Assembly (NCBI GenBank): GCA_026003355.1
Contig: BPHC01000002.1
Span: forward strand, 1 to 64,000
Source: Cyclobacteriaceae bacterium
GTDB lineage: Bacteria > Bacteroidota > Bacteroidia > Cytophagales > Cyclobacteriaceae
DNA length: 64,000 bases
Reading direction: 5' to 3'
The notes under the pieces are model-generated. The model was not told the DNA's origin and ran no database searches. It saw only the letters and a program-made list of their open reading frames with translations. Shown here piece after piece: positions 16,712 to 26,564 of the stretch (position 1 is the first letter of the stretch; every line of letters begins with the position of its first letter). Both the position numbers and the translations under genes were made by a program.

Positions 16712-17953
16712 TTACAAAGATACATCTTTAGGCCAGCACAGGTAGTTTTTTTTCACAATTTTGCTCAGGGCTTTAATGGTGGGCAGGTCAGAAGCCTGGG
16801 CTATATCCACGGGTTTTCCTTCAGCCGAAAGGATATTGATTTTACGACCTTCGGCATAGGCTTCGTTGCTTACGATTCCGGTCGAGAACAGGTAGGCCGC
16901 ATCGGCCCGAAGGGTTTTGTAGCGCACTGTAATGCCCTGCCTTACCTGTTCGATTGTGGTTTTACGTATGGGAGCGGTGGTCAGGATAATTTGAAAGAGT
17001 CTTCGCTGAAGCAGCATGCTTGCCAGGGTTGAGAGGATGCGATCGCGGTGGCCGGCCCATATTTTAATGGCCCCGAATATGTCGTTATCATCCAGTTGGC
17101 CGTAAATATCCAGGAACTGCTTTTGGGCCATCAGTTCTTCGCTGGTAAGCTGGTTTTTAAGAAAATACAGCAGGGCATCGCTTGCCGGCACGTGCTCGCC
17201 TGCGCGGGCCAGCATTTGCGCTCGTCTTATGAGGTTTACCACCATGCGCTCTGCGCTCAGGGTGGTTTTATGCAAATACACCTGCCAGTACATTAGCCTG
17301 CGGGCGTGCAGAAAGTTTTCTATGCTGTATAAGCCTTTTTCTTCAACCACCAGTTGGTCGTTGTGCACCCCAAGCACTTCTACAATCCGGTCCAGGCCAA
17401 TGGAGCCTTCGGGTACACCGGTAAAAAAGCAGTCGCGGTGCAGATAGTCCAGCCGGTCAATGTCCAGCTGGCTGGAAATCAGTTGGTGAAAAAACTTTCG
17501 CGGGTAGCTGTTGCGGAACATCCTCAGGGTCAGCTCCAGGCGGTTTGCGTACTGCAGGTTAAATGCCTGCATGAACTTGTACGACAGGGTTTCGTGCTCA
17601 ATACCTGGCAGCAGGGTTTCTTCCAGCGCATGCGACAGCGGTCCGTGGCCCATATCGTGCAGCAATACGGCCAGTGTTGCGGCCTCATATTCGGAGTCTG
17701 AAATTTCAACGCCCTTGCCGCGCAGGTTATCCAGTACGCGCATCATTACATGCATGGCCCCCAATGCATGTTGGAAACGCGTGTGCCGGGCAGCGGGATA
17801 AACCAGATCAGTTAACCCAAGTTGCTTAATATGGCGCAGACGCTGAAACCACCGATGGTTAATGATCTCATCAATCAGACCGGAAGGAATGCGGATGAAT
17901 CCGTAAACCGGATCGTTGATGATTTTTCTTTTTTCAGACGCAGATTGACGCAA
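16712..17953 (-). CDS. HD domain phosphohydrolase
   Basis: A 413-residue protein with the HD metal site: QHALG (His62) and LLHDMGHGPLSH (His99-Asp100). The opening KIINDPVYGFIRIP is typical of dGTPase-like HD hydrolases related to YwfO. It probably hydrolyses a nucleoside triphosphate or similar phosphoester in the cytosol; the substrate is unknown. The start is a TTG at 17953, 30 bases from the divergent porX ATG; no ATG lies close to the conserved block. It may be the first gene of the lpx operon, a neighbourhood I recall from other Bacteroidota. Confidence 0.88.
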   Translation of the reverse strand: MRQSASEKRKIINDPVYGFIRIPSGLIDEIINHRWFQRLRHIKQLGLTDLVYPAARHTRFQHALGAMHVMMRVLDNLRGKGVEISDSEYEAATLAVLLHDMGHGPLSHALEETLLPGIEHETLSYKFMQAFNLQYANRLELTLRMFRNSYPRKFFHQLISSQLDIDRLDYLHRDCFFTGVPEGSIGLDRIVEVLGVHNDQLVVEEKGLYSIENFLHARRLMYWQVYLHKTTLSAERMVVNLIRRAQMLARAGEHVPASDALLYFLKNQLTSEELMAQKQFLDIYGQLDDNDIFGAIKIWAGHRDRILSTLASMLLQRRLFQIILTTAPIRKTTIEQVRQGITVRYKTLRADAAYLFSTGIVSNEAYAEGRKINILSAEGKPVDIAQASDLPTIKALSKIVKKNYLCWPKDVSL

Positions 17954-17982
17954 GTTTTTTAACTTGGTGAAAAGTTTGGTAC

Positions 17983-19545
17983 ATGCAAAGATACAGCATT
18001 TTGTGGGCTGATGATGAAATTGACCTGCTCAAGCCGCACATCCTTTTTCTGGAACAGCGCGGTTACGATATCACTCCCGTAAACAATGGCTCCGATGCCA
18101 TTGAACTATGCCAGGAAAAGCATTTTGATGTGGTTTTTCTGGACGAAAACATGCCCGGGCTTTCCGGCCTGGAAGCCCTTGCCCAAATCAAAACTTCGAA
18201 ACCCGGCCTGCCCGTGGTAATGATTACCAAAAACGAGGAAGAGCATATTATGGAAGAGGCCATCGGTTCGCAAATTGCCGATTACCTTATTAAACCGCTA
18301 AACCCCAGCCAGATTTTGCTGGCCGTTAAAAAAATTCTGGACAACAAAAGGCTGATACTCGAAAAGACCAACCTGAGCTACCAGCAGGAATTCAGAAAAA
18401 TAAGCATGGCCCTGATGGACGATTTGAATTATGAGGGCTGGACCGATGTGTATAAAAAACTAGTATTCTGGGAGCTGCAGCTTGAGCGGGCCGGTGATAC
18501 CGATATGGCCGAAGTGCTCGAAACCCAGAAATCGGAAGCCAATGCGCATTTTACCCGCTTTATTATGCGCCACTATGAAAAATGGCTCAATGAACCCGGT
18601 ATTCCAAAACCGCTGTTGTCACATCAACTGCTCAAAAAAAAGGTTTTTCCGGAATTGCAGAAAGATTTGCCCGTTTTTCTGGTAGTAATCGACAACCTGC
18701 GGTATGACCAATGGAAAGTACTCGAGCCGGTGTTAACCGATATTTTTTCGGTTGACGAAGAAGAGCTTTACTACTCCATACTGCCCACCACCACGGCATT
18801 TGCGCGCAATGCCATTTTTTCGGGCATGCTCCCGGCTGAAATGGCGCGGGTGTATCCTGATTTGTGGGTAGGCGATGACGAAGAAGAAGGCAAAAACAAC
18901 TTCGAAGATACTTTTCTGGAAAAGAACCTCAGAAAAAACAACTTACAGGTAAAGTTTACCTACAACAAAATCAAAAATGTGGACGAAGGACGCGAGCTGG
19001 CTGATAGAGTACCAAATCTGTTCCAGCATCAGCTAAACGTAATTGTTTACAACTTTGTTGATATGCTTTCGCATGCCCGTACCGATATGGCCATGATTCG
19101 CGAGCTTGCGCCCGATGAATCGGCCTACCGCTCCATTACCCGGTCGTGGTTTTTGCATAGCCCTCTGTTCGATGCACTCAAGGTTGTTGCCACTCGAAAA
19201 GCACGCGTCATCATAACCACCGACCACGGAACCATTCGCGTAAAACGGCCGTTCCGCATCGTGGGCGACCGCTCGGTTAACACCAACCTGCGATATAAAC
19301 ACGGAAAAAATCTGGGTATTGAAGGCGATAAACTATACCATGTTACCCGCCCCGAAAAACTGTTTCTTCCCAGGCCTAATGTTTCCACAACCTATGCCTT
19401 TGCCATCGAAGACCACTTTTTTGCATATCCCAATAACTACAATTACTATGTAAATCTGTACCGCGATACCTTTCAGCACGGAGGCATTAGCCTGGAGGAA
19501 ATTATAATCCCTTTAATTTTCTTATCTTCGAAAAATGCCGGATAG
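17983..19545 (+). CDS. porX: PorX, two-component regulator of type IX secretion (receiver plus PglZ domain)
   Basis: A 520-residue protein. Residues 1-120 are a receiver domain with acidic pocket Asp10/Asp11, phosphoacceptor Asp54 (FLDENMPG) and the conserved Lys in YLIKPLNP. A linker follows, then an alkaline-phosphatase-like PglZ domain from about 200 (VVIDNLRYDQWKVL, TTTAFARNAIFSG, FVDMLSHAR, IITTDHGTIRVKRP) with apparent metal ligands. In Porphyromonas, PorX acts with the kinase PorY to control T9SS genes and has phosphodiesterase activity. No DNA-binding domain is present. It overlaps tsaE by 11 bases. Confidence 0.95.
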   Translation: MQRYSILWADDEIDLLKPHILFLEQRGYDITPVNNGSDAIELCQEKHFDVVFLDENMPGLSGLEALAQIKTSKPGLPVVMITKNEEEHIMEEAIGSQIADYLIKPLNPSQILLAVKKILDNKRLILEKTNLSYQQEFRKISMALMDDLNYEGWTDVYKKLVFWELQLERAGDTDMAEVLETQKSEANAHFTRFIMRHYEKWLNEPGIPKPLLSHQLLKKKVFPELQKDLPVFLVVIDNLRYDQWKVLEPVLTDIFSVDEEELYYSILPTTTAFARNAIFSGMLPAEMARVYPDLWVGDDEEEGKNNFEDTFLEKNLRKNNLQVKFTYNKIKNVDEGRELADRVPNLFQHQLNVIVYNFVDMLSHARTDMAMIRELAPDESAYRSITRSWFLHSPLFDALKVVATRKARVIITTDHGTIRVKRPFRIVGDRSVNTNLRYKHGKNLGIEGDKLYHVTRPEKLFLPRPNVSTTYAFAIEDHFFAYPNNYNYYVNLYRDTFQHGGISLEEIIIPLIFLSSKNAG

Positions 19546-19972
19546 CAGAAAGGTGTACCGGGGCGTACACCGCCAGAAGCTGGATGAACTGGTGCGGGAA
19601 ATACTGGATCATTTTCCGGACGTGCGCGTATTTGCACTTACTGGTCCGCTGGGATCGGGAAAGACCACGCTGGTAAAGGCATTTGGCAAAAAGCTGGGTG
19701 TTGCCGGTGGCATGAGTAGCCCAACCTTTGGCCTGGTGAACGAATATACCGGCACGGCAGGCAGCCGGATTTATCATTTTGATTTTTACCGGATCAGGAA
19801 CGAACAGGAGGCGCAGGAAATTGGTACAGAAGAATATTTATTTTCGGGAGCCTACTGTTTTGTGGAGTGGCCCGAAAATATCAGCCACCTGATGCCTGAC
19901 CGGCATGTAGAGATACGCCTTTACCCCGATGACGAAACACACCGAACCATAGAGATCATATCGCATGGCTGA
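19535..19972 (+). CDS. tsaE: tRNA threonylcarbamoyladenosine biosynthesis protein TsaE
   Basis: P-loop ATPase that works with TsaB and TsaD to make t6A at position 37 of ANN-decoding tRNAs. The 145 residues carry Walker A GPLGSGKTT (37-45), SSPTFGLVNEY and HFDFYR, all standard for TsaE. Its ATG lies inside the porX end (11-base overlap) and its end overlaps ald by 8 bases, so porX-tsaE-ald looks like one translationally coupled unit. Confidence 0.96.
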   Translation: MPDSRKVYRGVHRQKLDELVREILDHFPDVRVFALTGPLGSGKTTLVKAFGKKLGVAGGMSSPTFGLVNEYTGTAGSRIYHFDFYRIRNEQEAQEIGTEEYLFSGAYCFVEWPENISHLMPDRHVEIRLYPDDETHRTIEIISHG

Positions 19973-21188
19973 GAAGAAAAAGACAGGTTTTTCCGCGCTG
20001 GCGCAAACCAGCATGATGCCGCAGGAACAACTGCTGGCTGTTAAACGAAAGAAGGGCACCTTTTTTATTGGCCTGCCCCGCGAAATTTCATTGCAGGAAA
20101 ACCGCATAACCCTCACGCCCGATGCCGTTGCCCTGCTGGTAAACAACGGCCATCAGGTGTGGGTTGAAACCAAAGCCGGAGCCGGATCGAAATTTTCCGA
20201 TCAGCAGTACTCAGAAGCCGGGGCATCCATTGTTTATTCTCCGCAGGAAGTGTACAAAGCCGATGTAATACTAAAGATTGAACCACCCACCCTCGAAGAA
20301 ATTGAACTCATGCGCCCAGGACAAACCCTTATTTCGGCCATCCAGCTGGGGCATTTGCAACCCGAATATATTCAGGCATTGCTGCGAAAAAAAATTACGG
20401 CACTGGCATTTGAATTTATTGAGGATAAAGTTGGCGGAATGCCCATTATTCGCGCCATGAGCGAAATTGCCGGAAGCACCGTAATGCTTATTGCTGCCGA
20501 ATACCTGAGCACAGCCCACAACGGCAGGGGCGTTATTCTGGGCGGCATTACCGGGGTGCCCCCCACGCGTGTGGTTATTATTGGTGCCGGTACCGTTGCC
20601 GAATATTCGGCCAGGGCCGCCCTCGGCATGGGTGCCGAAGTGCAGATTTTCGACAACCACCTCTACAAGCTGAGGCGCATACGCCAGGTGCTCGGGCAGC
20701 AGGTGTACACCTCAACCATCGATACGCTTACGCTGAGCGAAACCCTCAAAACAGCCGATGTGGTAATCGGGGCCCTGCGTGCGGAACAGGGAAGGGCGCG
20801 GGTTGTAATTACCGAAGAAATGGTAAGCAAAATGAAACCCGATTCGCTGATTATAGACCTGAGCATAGATCAGGGCGGGTGCGTAGAGACCTCAGAGATA
20901 ACTACACTGGATAAGCCTGTGTTTCGCAAATACGATGTTATCCATTATTGCGTGCCCAACGTGGCTTCGAGGGTGGCCCATACGGCCGCCACGGCTCTGA
21001 GCAATATTTTTACACCTACCATTCTGCGCGCTGCCGAAGAAGGAGGCGTGGAGCAGATGATTTTTTCGCACCGGTGGTTTATGAAAGGCGTTTACACTTA
21101 TAAAGGCAGCCTTACCAAGGAGCATATAGCCCGCCGGTTCGGCATGAAGTTTAAAAATATAGAGTTGCTTATAGCTGCCCGCATATAA
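19965..21188 (+). CDS. ald: Alanine dehydrogenase
   Basis: NAD-dependent oxidative deamination of L-alanine to pyruvate and ammonia, or the reverse. The 407 residues begin with a roughly 35-residue extension before the conserved GLPREISLQENRITLTPD. Substrate-site pieces VILKIEPP and SAIQLGHL are seen, then the Rossmann motif GAGTVAEYSARAALGMGAEV and, near the C-terminus, IHYCVPNVASRVAHTAATALSN. It overlaps tsaE by 8 bases and ends directly against the convergent valS stop. Confidence 0.93.
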   Translation: MAEKKKTGFSALAQTSMMPQEQLLAVKRKKGTFFIGLPREISLQENRITLTPDAVALLVNNGHQVWVETKAGAGSKFSDQQYSEAGASIVYSPQEVYKADVILKIEPPTLEEIELMRPGQTLISAIQLGHLQPEYIQALLRKKITALAFEFIEDKVGGMPIIRAMSEIAGSTVMLIAAEYLSTAHNGRGVILGGITGVPPTRVVIIGAGTVAEYSARAALGMGAEVQIFDNHLYKLRRIRQVLGQQVYTSTIDTLTLSETLKTADVVIGALRAEQGRARVVITEEMVSKMKPDSLIIDLSIDQGGCVETSEITTLDKPVFRKYDVIHYCVPNVASRVAHTAATALSNIFTPTILRAAEEGGVEQMIFSHRWFMKGVYTYKGSLTKEHIARRFGMKFKNIELLIAARI

Positions 21189-23813
21189 TTATAGGCGGCT
21201 AAGCTGTTCTTCAAGCGCCTTTATGCGGGCTTCTGCATCGGCCTTCTTTCTGCGCTCATTCTCCACCACTTCCGGCGGCGCGCCGGCAATAAACCGCTGG
21301 TTGCTTAGCTTCTTGTTCACGCTTTCCAGAAAACCCCGCTGGTAGCTCAGTTCTTTCAACAGGGCTGTGCGTTCTGCTTCGCGGTTTATGTGCCCGTTAA
21401 CCGGAATAATAAATTTGGTGGTGTTTACCAGCAGGGAGATTGTACTTTCTTCTTCCGGCATGCCAAATTTAAATTCGCTCAGGTTGGCCAGTTTGCAGAT
21501 AACCGGTATAAACTTTTTGCCAGGCAGTGTTTCTTCGGTTTGGGTATAAAGAGCAAGTTGCTGTTTTGGCGAAATGCCCCTGGCGTTGCGCATATTGCGC
21601 AATTCGCTTACCACCTGAAAGGCAAACCGTGCTTCGTCAAGAAGTTGCGCATCAGCCTTTCCGGCCCGGGGCCATGCAGCTACTATAAGATATTCGGTGT
21701 CGTTGCGTTCTTTCAGGGCATGCCATAATTCTTCTGTAATAAACGGCATGAACGGATGTAAAATCTTTAACAGGGTTTCAAAAAAGGCAGTGGCAGCATG
21801 CCAGGTGGTTTGGTCAATGGGCTTTCCGTACGCCGGCTTAATGATTTCCAGATACCACGAGCAGAAGTCTTCCCAGATGAGTGTGTAAACCGTATGAAGG
21901 GCATCTGAAATGCGGAAGCGTGCAAATTGCTCATCGAGGTCAGCCAATGCCTGGTTTAAGCGGCTTTCAAACCATTGGCAGGCCACGCGGTTTTCTTCGG
22001 GCTGTGGAAAGGCAGCGGTACTCCAGCCCTGCACCAGGCGGAAAGCGTTCCATATTTTATTGGCAAAGTTGCGCCCTTGCTCGCATAGTTTTTCATCAAA
22101 CAGCAGGTCGTTTCCGGCCGGTGAACTGAACAACATGCCTGTGCGAACGCCATCGGCACCATAACGTGACATGAGCTCCAGCGGATCGGGTGAGTTGCCC
22201 AGCGACTTCGACATTTTACGGCCCAGTTTATCGCGTACAATACCGGTAAGGTATACGTTTTTGAAAGGCTTTTCGTGGCGGTATTCATAGCCGGCCATAA
22301 TCATGCGGGCTACCCAGAAAAACAAAATTTCGGGTGCCGTTACCAGGTCGTTGGTAGGATAGAAGTAGTTCAGGTCCGCATTGCCTTTATGCTTCTCCTT
22401 AAACACCGAGCTGTCGAATACAGCTATGGGCCACAGCCAGCTTGAAAACCAGGTATCGAGAACATCTTCATCCTGGCGTAATGCGGTAAAAGGTATATTG
22501 CGGCTGCGGAACAGCGCTTCGGCTTCTGCCTGTGTTTTGGCCACCACATATTCGCCGTGTTCGTTGTACCAGGCAGGAATTCGGTGACCCCACCACAACT
22601 GGCGCGAAATACACCAGTCGCGCACGTTTTCCATCCAGTGCCGGTAGGTGTTTTTGAACTTGGCTGGTATAAGCTGTATGTTGTTGTTTAATACGTTTTC
22701 GAGTGCAGGGCCCGTAAGCGCCTTCATCTTTACAAACCACTGCATAGAAAGCCGCGGTTCAATAACGGCATCGGTGCGCTCGCTAAAGCCTACGTTGCTG
22801 GTGTAGTCTTCAGCTTTTACCAGGTAACCCCCTGCCTGCAATTCTTTTATAATTTTTTTCCGCGCTTCAAAGCGATCATCGCCAGTAAACAAAATGGCTT
22901 TTTCATTCAACGTGCCGTCATCGTTCAGGATGTCGATTATTTCAAGGTTGTGTTTTAGTCCCAGTTCGTAATCGTTGGCATCATGGGCGGGCGTAACTTT
23001 CAGGCAGCCCGTTCCGAAAGCCATGTCAACATACTCATCTTCAATTATCGGTACCGGCCGGTTAATAAGCGGTATAATGGCGCGCTTGCCCTTCAGGTGG
23101 GTATAGCGTTCATCACGGGGGTGTATGCATATTGCCGTATCGGCCATGATGGTCTCCGGTCGCACCGTGGCTATGGTTATACTTTCATCCGATCCCTCAA
23201 TGGGGTATTTTATATAACATAGTTTTGACGGCACATCGCGATAAAATACTTCGTCATCCGAGAGGGCCGTTTTGCCCACCGGGTCCCAGTTCACCATGCG
23301 AAGTCCGCGGTATATGTATCCTTTGTTATACAGGTCGATGAAAACATCAATAACTGCTTCGTAATAGTCGGGGTCCATGGTAAAGCGCGTTCGCTCCCAG
23401 TCGCACGAGGCCCCCAGTTTTTTTAATTGTTCCAGAATAATGCCTCCGTATTTTTCCTTCCACTCCCATGCATATTTCAGAAATTCTTCGCGGGTAAGGT
23501 CGCTTTTGCGTATTCCCTTATCGCGCAGCATGGCCACCACCCGGGCTTCGGTGGCAATTGAGGCATGGTCGGTTCCCGGTACCCAGCAGGTTTCTTTGCC
23601 AAGCATGCGGGCTCTGCGCACCAGTACATCCTGAATAGTGTTGTTGAGCATGTGCCCCATGTGCAGCACCCCCGTTACGTTGGGCGGGGGAATAACGATG
23701 CAGTAAGGCTCTTTTCCGGGGTTTACCCGGCCCCGGAAGAAGCCTTTTTCCATCCACAGGTTATACCATTTGGCTTCGGTTTTGGCTGGGTTGTATTTGG
23801 GCGGAACGGACAT
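21189..23813 (-). CDS. valS: Valyl-tRNA synthetase
   Basis: Class I synthetase charging tRNA-Val. The 874 residues show the HIGH motif as HMGH (51-54), the KMSKS motif (533-537), an editing domain in between (from about 200, with [13 protein letters not shown]), and the C-terminal coiled-coil arm (about 800-874, rich in Glu/Lys/Arg). Length and domain order are normal. The stop abuts the ald stop. A -7 box at 23833-23840 marks a probable own promoter. Confidence 0.98.
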   Translation of the reverse strand: MSVPPKYNPAKTEAKWYNLWMEKGFFRGRVNPGKEPYCIVIPPPNVTGVLHMGHMLNNTIQDVLVRRARMLGKETCWVPGTDHASIATEARVVAMLRDKGIRKSDLTREEFLKYAWEWKEKYGGIILEQLKKLGASCDWERTRFTMDPDYYEAVIDVFIDLYNKGYIYRGLRMVNWDPVGKTALSDDEVFYRDVPSKLCYIKYPIEGSDESITIATVRPETIMADTAICIHPRDERYTHLKGKRAIIPLINRPVPIIEDEYVDMAFGTGCLKVTPAHDANDYELGLKHNLEIIDILNDDGTLNEKAILFTGDDRFEARKKIIKELQAGGYLVKAEDYTSNVGFSERTDAVIEPRLSMQWFVKMKALTGPALENVLNNNIQLIPAKFKNTYRHWMENVRDWCISRQLWWGHRIPAWYNEHGEYVVAKTQAEAEALFRSRNIPFTALRQDEDVLDTWFSSWLWPIAVFDSSVFKEKHKGNADLNYFYPTNDLVTAPEILFFWVARMIMAGYEYRHEKPFKNVYLTGIVRDKLGRKMSKSLGNSPDPLELMSRYGADGVRTGMLFSSPAGNDLLFDEKLCEQGRNFANKIWNAFRLVQGWSTAAFPQPEENRVACQWFESRLNQALADLDEQFARFRISDALHTVYTLIWEDFCSWYLEIIKPAYGKPIDQTTWHAATAFFETLLKILHPFMPFITEELWHALKERNDTEYLIVAAWPRAGKADAQLLDEARFAFQVVSELRNMRNARGISPKQQLALYTQTEETLPGKKFIPVICKLANLSEFKFGMPEEESTISLLVNTTKFIIPVNGHINREAERTALLKELSYQRGFLESVNKKLSNQRFIAGAPPEVVENERRKKADAEARIKALEEQLSRL

Positions 23814-23832
23814 GAAAAAAAATATTGAGGCG

Positions 23833-23840
23833 CAAAATTA
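23833..23840 (-). promoter_or_regulatory. Predicted -7 box TAATTTTG for valS
   Basis: Exact TAnnTTTG match on the minus strand, 19 bases before the ATG at 23813. The palindrome CCGGGCCCGG lies just upstream (23850-23859); significance unknown. Confidence 0.5.
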
Positions 23841-23869
23841 TAAAGAAAACCGGGCCCGGCCCTATTTTG

Positions 23870-25210
23870 TCAGTCCATCAACCGGATGCGCCACCCGGAA
23901 GGATACAAATTGTTGGCCCGGCCCGGCACAATATTTACCCAACCCAGCGGAACATTCTGGTATTTCATGAGGCAGTAACCGAACGGACCTTCCACCTTAA
24001 TGGACTCTTTCCTTAAAAACCGGATTGCCTCACCGAGGTCCAGCGGGGTTTCGGGAAAGGTGTTGCGGTTAAGGTAAACTGACATGGCCAAAGGGTGGAG
24101 AGGAGTAATCCGGTTTCGGGCTACTTTGGCCATCGCAGTGCCTGCACTTACCACATTAAGTTTTTGCATAAGCCAGGCCGCATCCTGCATCAAAGACGCT
24201 GGCAGGGCGGCTACCTGATCGCTGAAGCGCAGATATCCCATTTCTACCGGGGCGGCAAGAAAAGATCTTAGTGTTTGTAAAACATCAGGCGATACATTTT
24301 CAGGTTTTGCCCTAACGGTTTGTACTGGTTCTTCTGCTGTTTTACGCAACACCGAAACAAAAAAACCTTCTCCCCAAACGCGGTGAGGAAAAAAACGGTA
24401 GCCTGAAACCGGCTCACGGCTATGCAGTATGCCCCAGTCCGGCGGTATTTCAACCTCCGCAAATGAGGCTTCCTTTGATTTTACAAGTTTTAGCAGTACT
24501 TCTTCATTCTCATGCGCATTGTATGTGCAGGTGCTGTAAATCAACAGGCCACCCGGCCTTAAGACGGGCCATAAATTTTGCAGGATGCGCTGTTGCCGCA
24601 GGGCACAGAGTTTTACATGTTCCTGAGACCATTGCCGAACGGCAGATGCATCTTTTCTGAACAGGCCTTCGCCCGAACAGGGCGCATCGAGCACGATTAC
24701 ATCGAAATAACCTTTCAGGGCACCAAAATGCTGCGGATCGTTGCAGGTGATGACTACATTGGGATAACCCCACCGGGTAAGATTTTCTGTTAGTGCCGGC
24801 AGGCGGCTGCGGATGGTTTCGTTTGCAACCAGCAGACTTTCCGGGTGGATAAGCGAAAGCAGATGCGTGGATTTTCCGCCTGGTGCGGCCGCGGCATCCA
24901 GTATGCGAATTGGCTGTTGATGAAGCCGAAGCTGCAAAACAAGGTGTTCTAAAAACATGGAGCTTGCCTCCTGCACATAATAGGCGCCTGCATGAAATAG
25001 GGGGTCCAGCGTAAAGCGGGGTCTGGCGTTCAGGTAAATACCCCGGGTACACCACGGCACTGCATTGCCTTTGAGCGTTGCGTGCTTTAAAGGGTTAAGC
25101 CGTACACTTACCGGTGGAGGCGAAGTAAAGCTTTTAAGAAATGCAGGGAATTCATCCGGCAGCATCTGCTGCATTTGCTCCAGGAAGGCTTGGGGTAATG
25201 GCGTGTTCAA
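23870..25210 (-). CDS. RsmF/RsmB-type rRNA cytosine-C5 methyltransferase
   Basis: SAM-dependent RNA m5C methyltransferase of the NOL1/NOP2/Sun group. Motif I is ILDAAAAPGGKSTHL, motif IV is IVLDAPCSGEG with one catalytic Cys, and motif VI is YSTCTYNAHENEE with the second. The C-terminal 120 residues fit the RsmF-type PUA-like tail (GYCLMKYQNVPLGWV). The best start is TTG 25210 (MNTPLPQAFLEQMQQML): no ATG is near, and a longer frame would run into the divergent fah gene and its promoter. The substrate is probably 16S rRNA, by analogy to RsmF; 445 residues. Confidence 0.87.
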   Translation of the reverse strand: MNTPLPQAFLEQMQQMLPDEFPAFLKSFTSPPPVSVRLNPLKHATLKGNAVPWCTRGIYLNARPRFTLDPLFHAGAYYVQEASSMFLEHLVLQLRLHQQPIRILDAAAAPGGKSTHLLSLIHPESLLVANETIRSRLPALTENLTRWGYPNVVITCNDPQHFGALKGYFDVIVLDAPCSGEGLFRKDASAVRQWSQEHVKLCALRQQRILQNLWPVLRPGGLLIYSTCTYNAHENEEVLLKLVKSKEASFAEVEIPPDWGILHSREPVSGYRFFPHRVWGEGFFVSVLRKTAEEPVQTVRAKPENVSPDVLQTLRSFLAAPVEMGYLRFSDQVAALPASLMQDAAWLMQKLNVVSAGTAMAKVARNRITPLHPLAMSVYLNRNTFPETPLDLGEAIRFLRKESIKVEGPFGYCLMKYQNVPLGWVNIVPGRANNLYPSGWRIRLMD

Positions 25211-25233
25211 GCAGGCTGGGGTTGGGGGTATTG

Positions 25234-25266
25234 TTGAAAAAAAATAAAATGCGTTCCTTACTTTTG
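25234..25266 (+). promoter_or_regulatory. Predicted promoter for fah
   Basis: TTG at 25234-25236, a 22-base spacer and TACTTTTG at 25259-25266, an exact TAnnTTTG match, 14 bases before the ATG at 25281. Confidence 0.5.
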
Positions 25267-25280
25267 GCCAGACGAACGGT

Positions 25281-26564
25281 ATGCAAATAAAAGCCAACGA
25301 TCCCAAACTGAAAAGCTGGGTAGAGGTACCACCCGGCTCCGACTTTCCGATTCAGAATCTTCCTTTCGGGGTATTCAAAACCCGTTATCTGTCGCCTGTG
25401 GCGGGTGTGGCCATAGGTAACTACGTGCTGGACCTGGTGTATTTGCACGAAAACGGTTTTCTGGATGGCCTTGGCCTGCCTGCCGGTGTATTCAATCAGC
25501 GGTATTTAAACGATTTTATTGCGCTGGGCCGGAAAAAAACACGTGCCGTGCGGGAGCGTATTTCGGAATTGCTGCAGCACGATAACGATGAATTGCGCGA
25601 CCATGCCGCTGCCCGCGAAATTGCGCTTATTCCGGTTACAGAGGTACAAATGCTCCTTCCCGTGCGGGTACCCAACTACACCGATTTTTACAGCAGCCTG
25701 GAGCATGCCTCAAATGTGGGCTCCATGTTTCGCGACCCAAACAACCCGTTGCTTCCCAACTGGCGTCATTTGCCTGTGGCGTATCATGGCCGGGCATCGT
25801 CAATTGTAGTGTCGGGAACGCCCGTACGCAGGCCGCAGGCCCAGATCAAGATGCCCGATGCCAGCGCTCCGGTATTTTCGGCCTCAAAAAAACTGGATTT
25901 TGAACTGGAAATGGCCTTTGTTGTTTGCTCCGAAACCCGGCTGGGACAACCGGTAACTGTTACCGAGGCCGAAGAACATATCTTTGGCCTGATTCTTTTT
26001 AACGATTGGTCGGCACGCGATATCCAGCAATGGGAATACGTTCCGCTGGGTCCCTTTTTATCGAAGAACTTTGCTTCAACCGTTTCGCCCTGGATTGTTA
26101 CCCTTGATGCCCTGGAACCCTTTAGAACCAAAGGCCCCGAACAGAAGCCTGAGGTATTACCTTACCTCAAAGCCGAAGGAAACAAAAATTTTGACATTCA
26201 ACTGGAAGTAATACTGCAAATACCGGGTGGTATATCGGCTGTGGTTTCACGCACCAACTTCAGGTACATGTACTGGAGCATGGCACAGCAACTGGCTCAT
26301 CATACCGTTAACGGATGCAACCTGCAGGTTGGCGATTTGATGGCCTCGGGCACCATCAGCGGGTCTGATCCGGGATCATACGGATCGTTGCTGGAACTTA
26401 CCTGGAATGGCACGCGGCCCATCAGGCTTCCGAACGGAGAGGAACGAACCTTTCTGAAAGATGGCGACACGGTTATATTCCGTGCGTATGCTGAAAAAGA
26501 CGGTGTGCGCATCGGGTTTGGTGAATGCAAAGGCGAGATTGTTAGCGAAAAAACTAAAGTATGA
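25281..26564 (+). CDS. fah: Fumarylacetoacetase
   Basis: Hydrolyses fumarylacetoacetate to fumarate and acetoacetate, the last step of tyrosine/homogentisate breakdown. The 427 residues follow the eukaryotic-type FAH layout: N-terminal SH3-like domain, then YTDFYSSLEHASNVGSMFR with the metal-ligand Asp and catalytic His, LPVAYHGRASSIVVSGTPVR, LDFELEMAFV and LILFNDWSARDIQ. It is four-base-overlapping (ATGA) with a flavin-reductase-like gene, so the two are coupled. Other tyrosine-pathway genes (hppD, hmgA) are not in the window. Confidence 0.96.
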   Translation: MQIKANDPKLKSWVEVPPGSDFPIQNLPFGVFKTRYLSPVAGVAIGNYVLDLVYLHENGFLDGLGLPAGVFNQRYLNDFIALGRKKTRAVRERISELLQHDNDELRDHAAAREIALIPVTEVQMLLPVRVPNYTDFYSSLEHASNVGSMFRDPNNPLLPNWRHLPVAYHGRASSIVVSGTPVRRPQAQIKMPDASAPVFSASKKLDFELEMAFVVCSETRLGQPVTVTEAEEHIFGLILFNDWSARDIQQWEYVPLGPFLSKNFASTVSPWIVTLDALEPFRTKGPEQKPEVLPYLKAEGNKNFDIQLEVILQIPGGISAVVSRTNFRYMYWSMAQQLAHHTVNGCNLQVGDLMASGTISGSDPGSYGSLLELTWNGTRPIRLPNGEERTFLKDGDTVIFRAYAEKDGVRIGFGECKGEIVSEKTKV

